Assembly (NCBI GenBank): GCA_014323785.1
Contig: JACONJ010000028.1
Location: 1 to 45,976 of the forward strand
Length of the DNA stretch: 45,976 nt
Direction: 5' to 3'
DNA from: Paracoccaceae bacterium
GTDB lineage: Bacteria > Pseudomonadota > Alphaproteobacteria > Rhodobacterales > Rhodobacteraceae
A program made the translations under genes and the position numbers. The notes under the pieces were generated by a model, which did not search any database, was not told where the DNA came from, and was given only the letters and a program-made list of their open reading frames with translations. Positions 8,721-17,970 of the stretch are shown here, piece by piece. How positions within the stretch are numbered: position 1 is the stretch's first letter; each line of letters starts with the position of its first letter.

Positions 8721-10282
8721 CAGATCACCTCCTGCGCTTTGGCGGCACGGGCCTGTTTGTCGAGTTTCTTCTGATGCCGGGAACGAAACTCGGGGTGCAT
8801 CTTGGGTGTGCCTTCCCAAATCCCGGCGGTGTCGCCTTCGCCGACTCCCTTGAAGAACGCTTTCATGCGATCCATGCGGCCCTTGTTCGACATGGCCGCG
8901 TTGACGACCTGGCCAAGGGAGCCCGCCCCCGCTGGGCCCATTAAGGGCCGGGCTGAGATCAGATTTGTGAAGTAAAGACCGGGTATCCCTAGTTCCTTGC
9001 TCTTTTGCACAACTGGCGTTGTGCCAATGGCAAGGTCAGGCTTAACGCTCTCCATCGCGGCGCAGTCATCCTCAAGCGCGGCGCGAAACTTGACAACCGC
9101 ACCTTTTGCTTCAAGCCACTCTACATCCGGGGCAGACCAACGTGTCTTGGGACAGGCGGTGCCGACATATTTCACATCCGCGCCGCTTTCGATCAGCAGG
9201 CGCGCGACCAGCAGCTCTGATCCTTCATAGCCTGACAGAGTGATCGTACCTTTGACCGGAACCGCCTTCAGTGCTTCCTTGATCAAAGGAAGAAAGGCGT
9301 TTTGCGCGGTGGCCACTTTTCTGGTGGCCACGCCATACGCATCTCCGATGGCGGAAAGCCAGGCCGCCGTTCCGTCTTGGCCTACGGGCGCAGAGCCGAT
9401 GATTGCGCGACCCGCTGCCTCGAATTCGCGGATGGCAGCCGTGTAGAATGGATGGATTGCGGCAACAGTGCCGCAGTCCAGCGCAGAATAGAGCTCGCGC
9501 CACTCACGGCAGGGAACGACCGGACCTGCCGCCAGATCAAGTGGCGCAAGCATCCCTCCTATCCCGATTGGATCGACAGGGAAGATTTCGCCCAGCAGCG
9601 CGACTGTCGGACGGTCTGATTTACCCGAGACAGGGGCTTGAACGGGACCGGCCTCTATCTCCTGACGGGCATAGTTGAGCATGGCCCCGGCCAGAACATC
9701 CTTGGCCTCTGCATGCGTCGGAACCCCGAAACCGGGAACATCAATACCCACAATGCGGACACCGTTTATTTCGCTCGGCAACAGCCGGAGGGGTACACCG
9801 GACGCGGTGGGCACACAGAGATTGGTGACCACAATCACGTCGTAACGTTCGGGATCCGCCATTTCATGCACAGCATCGCGGATATCTTCAAAAAGTTTGC
9901 CTGTGACCAAGGTCTCGGAGTTGAACGGCACATACCCGACCGAACGGCGGGCACCATAGAAATGGGATACGAAGGTCAGGCCATAAACGCAGCAGGCAGA
10001 TCCGCTAAGGATGGTGGCGGTGCGCCGCATTCGCAAACCTACGCGCAAGCTCCCAAAGGCCGGGCACATGGATTGCGGTTTGTCATGAGGCCCTTGCGGA
10101 TAATCCCTGGCGTACCGGTCCAAGATGTCGGACTTTCCGGCCATCCGCGCGGCTTTCTCGGTGGCCCCTGCGTGGCATCCCATACCGTCACCACCGGAAA
10201 GCACCGGGGCAGATTCGTCCCAGCCCGCGCCATGGATCACCTCTGCCTTCGCAGAAGTATCGTATCTGATTTCTTCGGTCAT
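8720..10282 (-). CDS. bchY: Chlorophyllide a reductase subunit BchY
   Basis: This 520-residue alpha-like component of chlorophyllide a reductase forms the catalytic heterotetramer with BchZ and receives electrons from BchX. Conserved cysteine regions are [15 protein letters not shown] and [24 protein letters not shown] near residues 70-125, and [17 protein letters not shown]. The start at [15 protein letters not shown] (10282) was chosen over an upstream in-frame codon because AGGGCGG precedes it and the 22 extra residues look non-coding. The 135-base gap from bchX shows no clear signal. Confidence 0.94.
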   Translation of the reverse strand: MTEEIRYDTSAKAEVIHGAGWDESAPVLSGGDGMGCHAGATEKAARMAGKSDILDRYARDYPQGPHDKPQSMCPAFGSLRVGLRMRRTATILSGSACCVYGLTFVSHFYGARRSVGYVPFNSETLVTGKLFEDIRDAVHEMADPERYDVIVVTNLCVPTASGVPLRLLPSEINGVRIVGIDVPGFGVPTHAEAKDVLAGAMLNYARQEIEAGPVQAPVSGKSDRPTVALLGEIFPVDPIGIGGMLAPLDLAAGPVVPCREWRELYSALDCGTVAAIHPFYTAAIREFEAAGRAIIGSAPVGQDGTAAWLSAIGDAYGVATRKVATAQNAFLPLIKEALKAVPVKGTITLSGYEGSELLVARLLIESGADVKYVGTACPKTRWSAPDVEWLEAKGAVVKFRAALEDDCAAMESVKPDLAIGTTPVVQKSKELGIPGLYFTNLISARPLMGPAGAGSLGQVVNAAMSNKGRMDRMKAFFKGVGEGDTAGIWEGTPKMHPEFRSRHQKKLDKQARAAKAQEVI

Positions 10283-10417
10283 TCTGTACCGCCCTTTTGG
10301 CCGGGGGGTGTGGTGCGAACATATCGGTGGCCCCCGTGGAACAGGCACCCAATCTGCCCCGGTCGCGCTCTGGGCAACGGGTGGTCGGTGTAATTGACCT
10401 TATGTTCACAGCATTCG

Positions 10418-11419
10418 TCACACATTGTCGTAGACCACCTCTAAGGACTTTTTGGGTTTGACGTTCTCGGCGCGCATGTCGGTATCGGTTGCAGGCTCCA
10501 GCACAACGCCTGCACCAGTATCGGAGCTATCAAACAAATCCAGCAATTGATCCTGTGTCAGCGCGACGGGGCGCATCGGCGGAGTCTTTGCAACGTTCTC
10601 GCCCAAGGTAGCGAACAGGCTGCCCCACTGGCTCCCGGCGGTACCGACGATCTGGTAATTCGCAGATTTCTTGCGCAGGTCGTCATCTTGCGGGATCGAC
10701 GCCAGGATGGGGATATTAACTGCCTTGGCAAAGGCTTGTGCCTCGCCCGAGCCATCATCTTTGTTGATCACCAACCCCGCGACGCCGACATTGCCGCCCA
10801 GTTTGCGGAAATACTCCACCGCCGAGCAGACGTTGTTAGCTACATAAAGCGATTGCAGATCGTTCGAACCGACCAGGATCACCTTCTGTGCCATGTCGCG
10901 GGCAATCGGCAGGCCGAATCCACCACAAACCACGTCGCCCAAGAAGTCGAGCAACACATAGTCGAAATCCCAGTCGTGAAACCCGAGCTTTTCCAGCAGC
11001 TCAAACCCGTGGATGATGCCACGCCCACCGCAGCCGCGGCCCACTTCCGGTCCACCAAGCTCCATGGCGAAAACGCCGCCACGCTTGAAGCAGACATCGC
11101 CGATTTTTACCTCTTCTCCGGCAAGCTTCTTCCTGGTCGAGGTCTCGATGATCGTCGGGCAGGCCTTGCCGCCAAAAAGAAGGCTGGTCGTGTCGGATTT
11201 CGGGTCGCAGCCGATCAACAGCACGCGCTTGCCCTGTTCGGCCATCATGTGACTCAGGTTGGCCAGCGTAAAGCTTTTACCAATGCCCCCCTTGCCATAG
11301 ATGGCGATGATTTGTGTTTTCTTAGCGGGCACACCCCGGGGAACCTCCAGAATTGGTTCAGATGCCTCGTCACGAAGTTTGCTGTCGTAGTCCTTTAGGG
11401 TCGGAACATCCTGGGTCAT
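10418..11419 (-). CDS. bchX: Chlorophyllide a reductase iron protein BchX
   Basis: This 333-residue NifH/BchL-like ATPase passes electrons from its [4Fe-4S] cluster to BchYZ. The P-loop GKGGIGKS is at residues 42-49. The GCDPKSDTT switch and the cluster cysteines in GRGCGGRGI and [11 protein letters not shown] are present. About 35 residues precede the P-loop, typical of BchX and longer than BchL or NifH. The start at 11419 overlaps the bchC stop in an ATGA; a codon five residues upstream is less likely. Confidence 0.95.
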   Translation of the reverse strand: MTQDVPTLKDYDSKLRDEASEPILEVPRGVPAKKTQIIAIYGKGGIGKSFTLANLSHMMAEQGKRVLLIGCDPKSDTTSLLFGGKACPTIIETSTRKKLAGEEVKIGDVCFKRGGVFAMELGGPEVGRGCGGRGIIHGFELLEKLGFHDWDFDYVLLDFLGDVVCGGFGLPIARDMAQKVILVGSNDLQSLYVANNVCSAVEYFRKLGGNVGVAGLVINKDDGSGEAQAFAKAVNIPILASIPQDDDLRKKSANYQIVGTAGSQWGSLFATLGENVAKTPPMRPVALTQDQLLDLFDSSDTGAGVVLEPATDTDMRAENVKPKKSLEVVYDNV

Positions 11420-12357
11420 GCGGTGGTCTCCCAATCCAGGATCATCTTCAAGCAGGCCGGGTCTTCGAATGCCGTCTGGTAAGCCGTCGGGGCCTCTTTC
11501 GCAGGGTGGTTATGAGTGATCAGCCCATGCAGGTTGAGCACACCGTGATCGATCAGATCGCGCGTGGCGATCAGATCATCATGGGTCCATTCGGCGGTAA
11601 TGCGCAGGCGGGCCTCTTTCATGAAAGCAGGCGGAAAGGCGAAGCTGAGCGGCGCGGGGTAGAATCCGGCCAGCACAATCTCTCCGCCTTTAGCGATGCG
11701 GCCGATCAGCGGGTTTAGCAGGGATCCGTCACCGGTTGCGTCATAGATGCAGCTGTAATCCCGCCGCTCATCAATATCGGGGTGGATAACCTCATAGTTT
11801 TCGGCCCCATGGACACGGTCCTCGGCGATCTCCCAAACGGTCGGGGGGTTAGCACCTGCTGCAATGGTCAGGCGGGCCAGAAGCCGGCCGAATACGCCGT
11901 GGCCGACGATCAGATCAGGCAAGGTCTTGTCAGGCCCGGTCATCGCGTGGTGCGCAGTTGCAGCCAAGGCCAGCAAGGCACCTTCGGCCCCCATGGCAAG
12001 GTCAATCCCGACAACACGGCTCGCGGGTGTCACCAAGTGGCGGGCAGCACCACCGAACAGGCCCTTAATCTTTCCAAAACAGTCTGCTCCGGGAACAAAG
12101 ACCCGATCACCCACCCGAAACCCCGTATTTGCACCAGCGAACACAACCTCTCCGGCGGCTTCATAGCCCGGGACAAGGGGGTAACCCATGCCGGGGAATG
12201 GCGGCATGTCACCTGTCCAGAATAGCTTTTCCGTGCCAGCGGAGATGCCGGAATGCGAGACCTGCACAACCAGATCGCCTTGGGCGGGATCCGTGAGTTC
12301 AACAGCATCCACGGCAAGGGAGCGCGGGCTTTGAAGTATCACAGCGGTCGTCTGCAC
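11416..12357 (-). CDS. bchC: 3-hydroxyethyl bacteriochlorophyllide a dehydrogenase BchC
   Basis: This 313-residue zinc-less MDR-type dehydrogenase oxidises the 3-hydroxyethyl side chain to the 3-acetyl group of bacteriochlorophyll a. Family signatures are [35 protein letters not shown], and a degenerate nucleotide-binding [15 protein letters not shown] near residues 135-160. It heads the bchCXYZ-puf run. Its own promoter with two PpsR-type sites lies 70-115 bases upstream, so it can be repressed by oxygen or light independently of crtEF. Confidence 0.94.
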   Translation of the reverse strand: MQTTAVILQSPRSLAVDAVELTDPAQGDLVVQVSHSGISAGTEKLFWTGDMPPFPGMGYPLVPGYEAAGEVVFAGANTGFRVGDRVFVPGADCFGKIKGLFGGAARHLVTPASRVVGIDLAMGAEGALLALAATAHHAMTGPDKTLPDLIVGHGVFGRLLARLTIAAGANPPTVWEIAEDRVHGAENYEVIHPDIDERRDYSCIYDATGDGSLLNPLIGRIAKGGEIVLAGFYPAPLSFAFPPAFMKEARLRITAEWTHDDLIATRDLIDHGVLNLHGLITHNHPAKEAPTAYQTAFEDPACLKMILDWETTA

Positions 12358-12426
12358 GGCACTGATTCCTGGCTAACCTGTGCTGACGGTGCGGCGATGA
12401 CCGCCGCACACATCAAAATCATCATG

Positions 12427-12444
12427 TGTCATGTTAGCCTGACA
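12427..12444. promoter_or_regulatory. PpsR/CrtJ box, bchC proximal
   Basis: The sequence TGTCATGTTAGCCTGACA fits the PpsR/CrtJ consensus TGT-N12-ACA exactly. It covers the -10 region of the bchC promoter. PpsR represses photosynthesis genes under aerobic or high-light conditions. The pair with 12453-12470 has 8 bases between the boxes, the short spacing that allows cooperative binding. Confidence 0.82.
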
Positions 12445-12458
12445 ATTTTGTCTGTCAA
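12431..12458 (-). promoter_or_regulatory. Probable sigma70 promoter of bchC
   Basis: On the minus strand a consensus -35 TTGACA (12458-12453) is followed after 16 bases by TAACAT (12436-12431), a 4/6 match to the -10 box. Transcription would start near 12424, about 65 bases before the bchC ATG. The -35 lies in one PpsR-type box and the -10 in the other, as in the classic CrtJ-controlled bchC promoter of Rhodobacter. Confidence 0.68.
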
Positions 12459-12470
12459 CCAAAATAGACA
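12453..12470. promoter_or_regulatory. PpsR/CrtJ box, bchC distal
   Basis: The sequence TGTCAACCAAAATAGACA is a second perfect TGT-N12-ACA site. It contains the -35 hexamer of the bchC promoter on the opposite strand. With the first box it blocks both promoter elements, so occupation should shut off bchC-bchXYZ-puf transcription from this start. Confidence 0.82.
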
Positions 12471-12486
12471 CGTAAATCATCCCTTT

Positions 12487-13635
12487 TTATGGTTTTTCTG
12501 CGGTCACAACCTGCGTGATGAAGGGGCGGGATGTCTTGCGTGGCGTCGAATTGGCGAATCCGGCCTCTGACAGAAGCGCGCAGATTCGCGCCGCCGACCG
12601 CACGGTACCTGTGCGCATAGCCATACAGTAAAGGGCAAAATATGCATCTCCGGCCCTTTGTGGGCGTGCACCACCCGACATGGGCTCTGATATCAACAGA
12701 CGTCCGCCTTTGGGCAATACCTTGAATATTGACGCCAAGAGCTGCCGCACGGTCTGATCCTCGTGATCATAAAGTACCCGTACCAGGCTGATCATATCAG
12801 CCCCGCCGGGCAGCGGATCGAACCGGAAATTGCCCGGATACACCTTGATGCGGTTGGATTGCTCCGCTTTTTCGAATCGATCTATTGCTGCGGGCACAAC
12901 GGCGGGCAGGTCGAACAGGATAAGTGCCAGATGGGGCGCGACAGAACCAACGGCCTCCAAAAACGTGCCGGTACCGCCGCCGATATCAAGAAGTGCCTTG
13001 GCGCTGGAGAAGTTGACCGCCTTGATCGTTTCCCCGGCAACCAGGATTTGGCTGTCGGACATCAGTCTGGAATAGGGCGCGGCAGTTTCCGTATCGACCT
13101 CTTTCCCGGTGCAAAAAACATAAGGCCAGAAGCCTGCAATCTCTGTCTCGGTCTCTCCCCGGAAGAAACCCGCGGGGTCGGATAGATCCCGATACAGAAG
13201 CGAATGATGAAGGATTATCCCTTGTAATCCCGGCACACCGGGCAAGGCTGCGCCAAGACGGGCCAGATCATACCGTCCATCTCTGCGGCGGTGGAGCAGA
13301 TCAAGTGCAGCGGCGGCTTGGCACAAAACAGCCATTCGGTCCGGTGGTGTTCCGGCCCGAAGTGCTAAATCCGCTGAGCTACGAGGGCCATCGGCCAGAA
13401 GCTGGGCCAAATTGAATTCCACAAAAGCATGCAAAACCTGGCTGTAGGTAAAGCCAGAGATAAGATCGAACAGTCTTTCCCCATCGCGGCGTACAATCGA
13501 ACGGGTTAGCGGAAACCGTGCTGCCCAATCCTGAAATCGTCGGGATTGGACAAGTGCCAGGCACCAGGCGCGGAAGTGGTCAAACAGGCCGCGCCGTTCG
13601 TATTCGGGGCCAGGATGGTTCTCCAGTAGTGCCAC
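12487..13635 (-). CDS. crtF: Demethylspheroidene O-methyltransferase CrtF
   Basis: This 382-residue SAM-dependent methyltransferase converts hydroxy-carotenoid intermediates to methoxy carotenoids in the spheroidene pathway. The SAM-binding motif ALLDIGGGTGTFLEAV lies at about residues 215-230. An N-terminal helical dimerisation domain holds FDLISGFTYSQVLHAFVEFNLAQLL. LLISEPMSGGARPQRAGDAYFALYCMAMRTG is typical of plant-type O-methyltransferases and CrtF. The start is GTG at 13635, four bases after the crtE stop, with no clear ribosome binding site, which suggests translational coupling. Confidence 0.92.
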   Translation of the reverse strand: MALLENHPGPEYERRGLFDHFRAWCLALVQSRRFQDWAARFPLTRSIVRRDGERLFDLISGFTYSQVLHAFVEFNLAQLLADGPRSSADLALRAGTPPDRMAVLCQAAAALDLLHRRRDGRYDLARLGAALPGVPGLQGIILHHSLLYRDLSDPAGFFRGETETEIAGFWPYVFCTGKEVDTETAAPYSRLMSDSQILVAGETIKAVNFSSAKALLDIGGGTGTFLEAVGSVAPHLALILFDLPAVVPAAIDRFEKAEQSNRIKVYPGNFRFDPLPGGADMISLVRVLYDHEDQTVRQLLASIFKVLPKGGRLLISEPMSGGARPQRAGDAYFALYCMAMRTGTVRSAARICALLSEAGFANSTPRKTSRPFITQVVTAEKP

Positions 13636-13639
13636 GGCG

Positions 13640-14509
13640 TCAAACCAAGTACTGTGCGGGAATGACTGGCGTCAGACGTTCGGCCTCTTTGCGCACCATC
13701 TCGCAGAGTGCGGCCTCACCCGGGCAGGACGGAATCGAGGCAATCGCACCTGAGAGCATATCTTCCAACCGCCGGATCGCGCCGCGAACCCCTAATTGAG
13801 AGACCGCATTGGGACGGTTATGAACTTCATCCTGGTGGGCAGGCTTGCCCAGAGTCTCTTCATCGTAGAGCGCATCGCGCAAATCATCGGCAACCTGAAA
13901 AGCTTCGCCGATACGTGCGCCCAGCTCGGCCCAGGCATCGGCCTCATAACCTGCGGCGGTGGCCCCCATGCGGGTGGCAGCTGTAAAAAGCGCGCCCGTC
14001 TTGGCACGGTGATACGCACCCAAGTCAATTTTGCCCTCGCTCTCCCATCCTTGACCGGCGCAAATGCCGCCAGGCATGCCCGTGCTTTCACCCAAGATAC
14101 GAATCAGCCCCACCGCACGCGCAGGGCCAGCTGCTGCTGCGCTGGCCAGAACCTCAAACGCCATGATGATGAGTGAATCGCCCGTGAGCAGGGCGAGGGA
14201 TTCTCCGAACGCCTTATGCACCGACGGCTTGCCCCGGCGAATATCGGCATTGTCAAAACAGGGCATGTCATCATGCACAAGGCTTGCGCAATGGACCAGC
14301 TCGATCGCCGTGGCTGCCGCATTGGAAACGACAGGTTGGTCGTCCCCGCATGCCAGGCTGACAGACAAGGAGATCGCGGACCGAATGCGTGCACCGCCCG
14401 GGTTCACTGCGTAATCTAGTGCAGCCGCAAGTTTCGGGGGGGCCTGCCCCCTTTGCCCGGCAGCAATTGCCCTTGCGATGGACCGCTCAATTCGGGAATT
14501 CAACGGCAT
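13640..14509 (-). CDS. crtE: Geranylgeranyl diphosphate synthase CrtE
   Basis: This 289-residue polyprenyl synthase makes C20 geranylgeranyl diphosphate for carotenoids and the bacteriochlorophyll tail. The first aspartate-rich motif HDDMPCFDNAD is at about 79-89 and the second, ADDLRD, at 207-212; GGICAGQGWESEGK is CrtE-like. The ATG at 14509 has TTTGGAGG just upstream and gives the family length of 289. An in-frame ATG at 14551 was rejected because it would leave almost no leader behind the promoter and abuts a PpsR box. Confidence 0.94.
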   Translation of the reverse strand: MPLNSRIERSIARAIAAGQRGQAPPKLAAALDYAVNPGGARIRSAISLSVSLACGDDQPVVSNAAATAIELVHCASLVHDDMPCFDNADIRRGKPSVHKAFGESLALLTGDSLIIMAFEVLASAAAAGPARAVGLIRILGESTGMPGGICAGQGWESEGKIDLGAYHRAKTGALFTAATRMGATAAGYEADAWAELGARIGEAFQVADDLRDALYDEETLGKPAHQDEVHNRPNAVSQLGVRGAIRRLEDMLSGAIASIPSCPGEAALCEMVRKEAERLTPVIPAQYLV

Positions 14510-14557
14510 ATGACCTCCAAAGAACGGATAAGCACCCAGCGTATCAAACATCGCATG

Positions 14558-14575
14558 TGTAAATTACACTAGACA
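14558..14575. promoter_or_regulatory. PpsR/CrtJ box, crtE-crtD intergenic, crtE side
   Basis: TGTAAATTACACTAGACA is a perfect TGT-N12-ACA site in the divergent crtE/crtD control region. It overlaps the proposed -10 of crtE. Confidence 0.82.
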
Positions 14576-14594
14576 TCTGCGCTACACCTGTCAA
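14566..14594 (-). promoter_or_regulatory. Possible crtE promoter
   Basis: A consensus -35 TTGACA on the minus strand (14594-14589) is followed after 17 bases by TAGTGT (14571-14566), only a 3/6 match to the -10 box. The start would fall near 14559 and leave about 50 bases before the crtE ATG at 14509. Both PpsR-type boxes overlap it, as at bchC. The weak -10 keeps the call tentative. Confidence 0.45.
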
Positions 14595-14606
14595 CAATAA
14601 ATGACA
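14589..14606. promoter_or_regulatory. PpsR/CrtJ box, crtE-crtD intergenic, crtD side
   Basis: TGTCAACAATAAATGACA is the second perfect TGT-N12-ACA site of this region, 13 bases from the first and 21 bases before the crtD ATG. It could control both divergent units. Confidence 0.82.
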
Positions 14607-14627
14607 GTTTGACCAGGGCGCAGAGGC

Positions 14628-16196
14628 ATGTCTCCTCCTCAAAACAGGGTTGTTGTCATTGGGGCAGGCATTGGTGGCCTGACCGCCGCCATACGGCTGG
14701 CCGGGGCGGGCTGCGATATCACCCTGGTGGAGGCCCACACCCATCCGGGCGGCAAGATGCGCACGGTGCCATCTGATGCCGGGCTGATCGATGCCGGGCC
14801 CACGGTCATGACAATGCGCCCGATTTTCGAGGCCCTGTTTGAAAGTATTGGAGAGAGGTTAGCCGATCATGTCACACTGCATCGTGAACCACTTCTGGCG
14901 CGGCATTGGTGGCCTGATGGCAGTGCGCTGGATTTATTCGATGACAGCAAGGCCAGCCAGGCCGCGGTGCGCGATTTTGCGGGCCCAAAGGCTGAAGCCG
15001 AGTTTTGCCGGTTTTGTGAGAAGACCCAAATCCTCTATACCGCATTCGATGCGTTGATGATGAAAACGGCCTCACCGTCGATTTTGGTGTTGGCAGCCCA
15101 CGTGTTGCAACGACCGTGGCTGATTCAAAGGATGGCACCTCTCAGAACCCTGGCACAGTCCTTGCGCACCGACTTCTCTGATACGAGGCTGCGACAGCTT
15201 TTCGGGCGCTACGCCACCTATGTCGGGGGGTCGCCGTACCAAAGCCCTGCACTCCTCAGCCTCATTTGGCATTCGGAAGCGCAGGGCATCTGGCGGGTGG
15301 AGGGCGGGATGCACCGTTTGGCCGAGGCGATGTTGGCCCTTGCCCAGAACCTGGGGGCAGCCGTGATTTTCGGCCAATCCGCCACACGGATCGAGCAACA
15401 GTCGGGCAGGATCACCGCTGTACAACTATCCGATGGCACACGGCTGCCTTGTGACAGCGTGGTTTTCAACGGTGACCCGAAAGCACTGTGCGCGGGGGCA
15501 TTGGGTGTCACCGCGAAAACAGCCATCGCACGGCAGGCCGCGTATCCGCGCAGCCTTTCGGCCTTTGTCTGGAGTTTTGCCGCTGAACCCGCCGGCGTTC
15601 CGCTGGCCCATCACAACATATTCTTCGGGCAAGACCCGCGGACTGAGTTTGACCCGATCTCCCAAGGCCGGATGCCAGAAGACCCGACGTTTTATGTCTG
15701 TGCGCAAGATCGCGGCGGTAACATATTGTCCGAAGGGATTGAACGGTTTGAGATCATCATGAATGCCCCCGCCGGAATCCAGCCACAGCCAGAGGAGGCC
15801 GCAACATGCCAAACACGCACTTTCGAGACCTTGCGTCAGAGGGGCCTCAGCTTCTCCCCCAAGCCGGAGATGAATGCGTTGACCACCCCTACGGCATTCA
15901 ACCAGCTGTTCCCGCACTCGGACGGAGCTCTTTACGGGCGGAGCCCGCACGGGATGATGGCGGCATTTCAGCGCCCGACGGTCCAAAGCCGGGTGCCGGG
16001 CCTGTTCTTGGCAGGGGGCGGAGTGCACCCGGGGGCGGGCATTCCGATGGCCTGCCTCTCCGGCCAGCACGCGGCCGCGGCGATTCTAAGCGGCCATGCT
16101 TCAACATCTCGGTGCCGCCAGACGGTTACGCCTGGTGGTATTTTGACGGCATCAGCAACGATGGCGAGCGTGCGATCTCGATCATCGGCTTCATAG
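14628..16196 (+). CDS. crtD: Methoxyneurosporene/hydroxyneurosporene desaturase CrtD
   Basis: This 522-residue FAD-dependent carotenoid 3,4-desaturase acts in the spheroidene pathway. The N-terminal dinucleotide motif VVVIGAGIGGLTAAIRLAGAG is followed by VEAHTHPGGKM. The C-terminal FAD motif GLFLAGGGVHPGAGIPMACLSGQHAA is diagnostic for the CrtI/CrtD family. It diverges from crtE across 118 bases that carry two PpsR boxes. The last 28 codons overlap the start of crtC in another frame; the resulting serine/threonine/arginine-rich tail is probably a by-product of that overlap. Confidence 0.93.
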   Translation: MSPPQNRVVVIGAGIGGLTAAIRLAGAGCDITLVEAHTHPGGKMRTVPSDAGLIDAGPTVMTMRPIFEALFESIGERLADHVTLHREPLLARHWWPDGSALDLFDDSKASQAAVRDFAGPKAEAEFCRFCEKTQILYTAFDALMMKTASPSILVLAAHVLQRPWLIQRMAPLRTLAQSLRTDFSDTRLRQLFGRYATYVGGSPYQSPALLSLIWHSEAQGIWRVEGGMHRLAEAMLALAQNLGAAVIFGQSATRIEQQSGRITAVQLSDGTRLPCDSVVFNGDPKALCAGALGVTAKTAIARQAAYPRSLSAFVWSFAAEPAGVPLAHHNIFFGQDPRTEFDPISQGRMPEDPTFYVCAQDRGGNILSEGIERFEIIMNAPAGIQPQPEEAATCQTRTFETLRQRGLSFSPKPEMNALTTPTAFNQLFPHSDGALYGRSPHGMMAAFQRPTVQSRVPGLFLAGGGVHPGAGIPMACLSGQHAAAAILSGHASTSRCRQTVTPGGILTASATMASVRSRSSAS

Positions 16197-17050
16197 GTTC
16201 GGTTTTTTCTCCCTGGTATCGCTGGTCGGGCCGCAGGAACCCCGCCAATCACTGCTGTCTAAACGTCGCCACCTATGGCAGGGGCGGGTGCTGGACAATG
16301 ACCGACCGGGGCCAGGAGGCTCTGAGTCTTTCCGAGGACACGATCCGGATCGGCCCCTCGGCGATGCACTGGGATGGCGGAAAGCTGATCGTCTGTATTA
16401 ATGAGCTCAGCACGCCCTATGCCCAGCACCTCAGCGGTCGAGTCGTGGTGCGGCCCAGCGCACTGACAGACGTTGAACTGCCACTGACTGGGGATGGTAG
16501 CCATATCTGGAGACCGTTCGCACCCAGTGCCGACATTGATGTTATGCTGAACCGCCCTGGCTGGCAATGGCGCGGGCATGGCTATTTCGATGCCAATTTC
16601 GGTACCCGTGCACTGGAGGCCGATTTTAGCTACTGGACCTGGGGCCGCTTTCCCCTGTCTACTGGCGCGGCCTGTTTCTATGATGCCGTGCGGCGGGATG
16701 GCCCAAACCTTTCCACCGCCATCGGCTTCACACACGACGGCCAGGCGCAAGTGATGCAGATGCCGCCCAAAGCCCCACTGCGCCGCCCGTTCTGGCTGGT
16801 GAAACGGGAAACGCGGGCCGATGCTGGTTATTGCCCCGAACAGGTGAAAGTGCTGCTGGATGCGCCGTTCTACACCCGCTCAGTTGTTCGCACCCGTATA
16901 AATGGGGAAGAGACCACTGGCGTACACGAAGCACTGGATTTGAACCGTTTCGCCTCCAACTGGTTGATGCCGATGCTGGCGGTGCGCGTTCCGCGCCGCA
17001 CCCGTTGGCCTGGCCAGAACTTGTTCCCAGCCCCACGCCCATCCATATAA
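16112..17050 (+). CDS. crtC: Carotenoid 1,2-hydratase CrtC (start uncertain)
   Basis: This enzyme adds water to the end double bond of neurosporene or lycopene, giving the hydroxy carotenoids used by CrtF and CrtD. VPPDGYAWWYFDG, IIGFIGSVFSPWYRWSGRRNPANHCC and SYWTWGRFP are strong CrtC signatures, and the length of about 312 residues fits the family. The family sequence begins around the VPPDGYAWWY motif, but no in-frame ATG lies near it. GTG at 16112 is the closest usable start and is given here. The frame stays open far upstream (to 15806) inside crtD, so a nearby non-ATG start or coupling to crtD is possible. It overlaps the crtD end by 85 bases. Confidence 0.85.
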   Translation: MPPDGYAWWYFDGISNDGERAISIIGFIGSVFSPWYRWSGRRNPANHCCLNVATYGRGGCWTMTDRGQEALSLSEDTIRIGPSAMHWDGGKLIVCINELSTPYAQHLSGRVVVRPSALTDVELPLTGDGSHIWRPFAPSADIDVMLNRPGWQWRGHGYFDANFGTRALEADFSYWTWGRFPLSTGAACFYDAVRRDGPNLSTAIGFTHDGQAQVMQMPPKAPLRRPFWLVKRETRADAGYCPEQVKVLLDAPFYTRSVVRTRINGEETTGVHEALDLNRFASNWLMPMLAVRVPRRTRWPGQNLFPAPRPSI

Positions 17051-17071
17051 AGCGCAAGCGAAGGAGACATT

Positions 17072-17629
17072 ATGAGCGATTCCGGTTTTCCCGGGTGGCA
17101 CGGCACCACCGTTATCGGCGTCCGTAAGGGTGGAGAGGTTGTAGTGGCGGGCGATGGCCAGGTTAGCCTGGGTCAGACAGTCATCAAGGGTAGTGCGCAC
17201 AAGGTGCACAGGCTGAGCCCCGGCGGTTATGGTGTTGTTTGCGGCTTTGCCGGATCCACGGCGGATGCCTTCACCCTTCTGGAGCGGCTGGAGGCCAAGT
17301 TGGAGGCAACACTAGGGCAATTGCAGCGCGCCAGCGTGGACTTGGCAAAGGACTGGCGCACCGACAAATACCTGCAAAAGCTAGAGGCAATGCTGATCGT
17401 TACCGATGGGGCCGCGCTTTACATCATCACCGGTGCAGGCGACGTGCTGGAGCCAGAACACGGTATTGCGGCCATTGGGTCCGGCGGGAATTACGCACTT
17501 GCCGCCGCCCGCGGGATGATCGACAGTGGCAAATCCGCAGAACAGATCGCCCGTGCAGCCATGGCGATTGCGGCCGATATTTGCGTTTACACCAATGGCA
17601 ATCTGACAATAGAACGAATTACAAAATAA
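17072..17629 (+). CDS. hslV: ATP-dependent protease peptidase subunit HslV
   Basis: This 185-residue threonine peptidase is the proteolytic core of the HslVU (ClpQY) complex. [13 protein letters not shown] contains the processing site that exposes the catalytic threonine, preceded by a short propeptide of about 11 residues. [20 protein letters not shown] and [21 protein letters not shown] are typical. GAAGGAG lies 6 bases before the ATG. It begins only 21 bases after crtC, so read-through from the carotenoid operon is possible. Its partner hslU lies 3.2 kb downstream behind inserted genes. Confidence 0.95.
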   Translation: MSDSGFPGWHGTTVIGVRKGGEVVVAGDGQVSLGQTVIKGSAHKVHRLSPGGYGVVCGFAGSTADAFTLLERLEAKLEATLGQLQRASVDLAKDWRTDKYLQKLEAMLIVTDGAALYIITGAGDVLEPEHGIAAIGSGGNYALAAARGMIDSGKSAEQIARAAMAIAADICVYTNGNLTIERITK

Positions 17630-17958
17630 TTGCAGAATCGCTGTTCAGTGTGCTGGTTGGCGGCGTGGTTTACCCAATTCTTCTGCAGCTGGTTCAAAGT
17701 CTGGTGCGGAAATGGGCCTGGGCAAGACCAGGCAAGAGGTTTCTCTATCAGCTCTTGAACCACCAAATCGTCCAACTTCGGGATTACTTTGCCAGTAAAA
17801 TGATAAATTTTGGTTTGCATTCCAATGAACTCAATGGCGGGTTTTACGATTGTTCTGAGGAGTACAGTGGCAATAATCAATACGCTGAAACGCCCCCTGC
17901 GGGGCCGTCACCGGGGCAAAAGGAGAACCACCCGGCCTGATGATGGCAGCCCAACACG
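17630..17958 (+). other. Gap after hslV, junction of the inserted segment, no firm gene
   Basis: No convincing gene is seen. One plus-strand frame that runs on from inside hslV would encode a short hydrophobic stretch (LFSVLVGGVVYPILLQLVQSL) and stays open to about 17940, but it has no start codon or ribosome binding site here. The composition is more AT-rich than that of hslV. The right-hand end carries a hairpin and a conserved motif that recur behind the methyltransferase gene. Confidence 0.4.
17892..17920 (+). repeat. Hairpin plus CCGTCACCGGGGCAAA motif, copy 1
   Basis: A GCCCC/GGGGC hairpin (17892-17905) is followed at once by CCGTCACCGGGGCAAA (17905-17920), then a purine-rich stretch, and the methyltransferase start about 50 bases on. 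A second copy with a different stem but nearly the same motif lies at 19347-19378. The conserved unit appears to be a leader in front of each inserted gene. Confidence 0.55.
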
Positions 17959-17970
17959 ATGGAGAGCGAG

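Noticed and set aside
8721-8819. Longer N-terminus for BchZ
   Set aside because: The extra 33 residues lie inside bchY, look unlike BchZ, and the TGATG overlap gives a better start at 8720.
14510-14551. Upstream ATG of crtE at 14551
   Set aside because: It lies 6 bases from a PpsR box and would leave almost no leader after the likely promoter; 14509 has a good ribosome binding site and the family length.
17587-17880. Minus-strand 97-codon frame opposite the end of hslV and the gap
   Set aside because: It starts with TTG, has no ribosome binding site, overlaps hslV and shows no domain.
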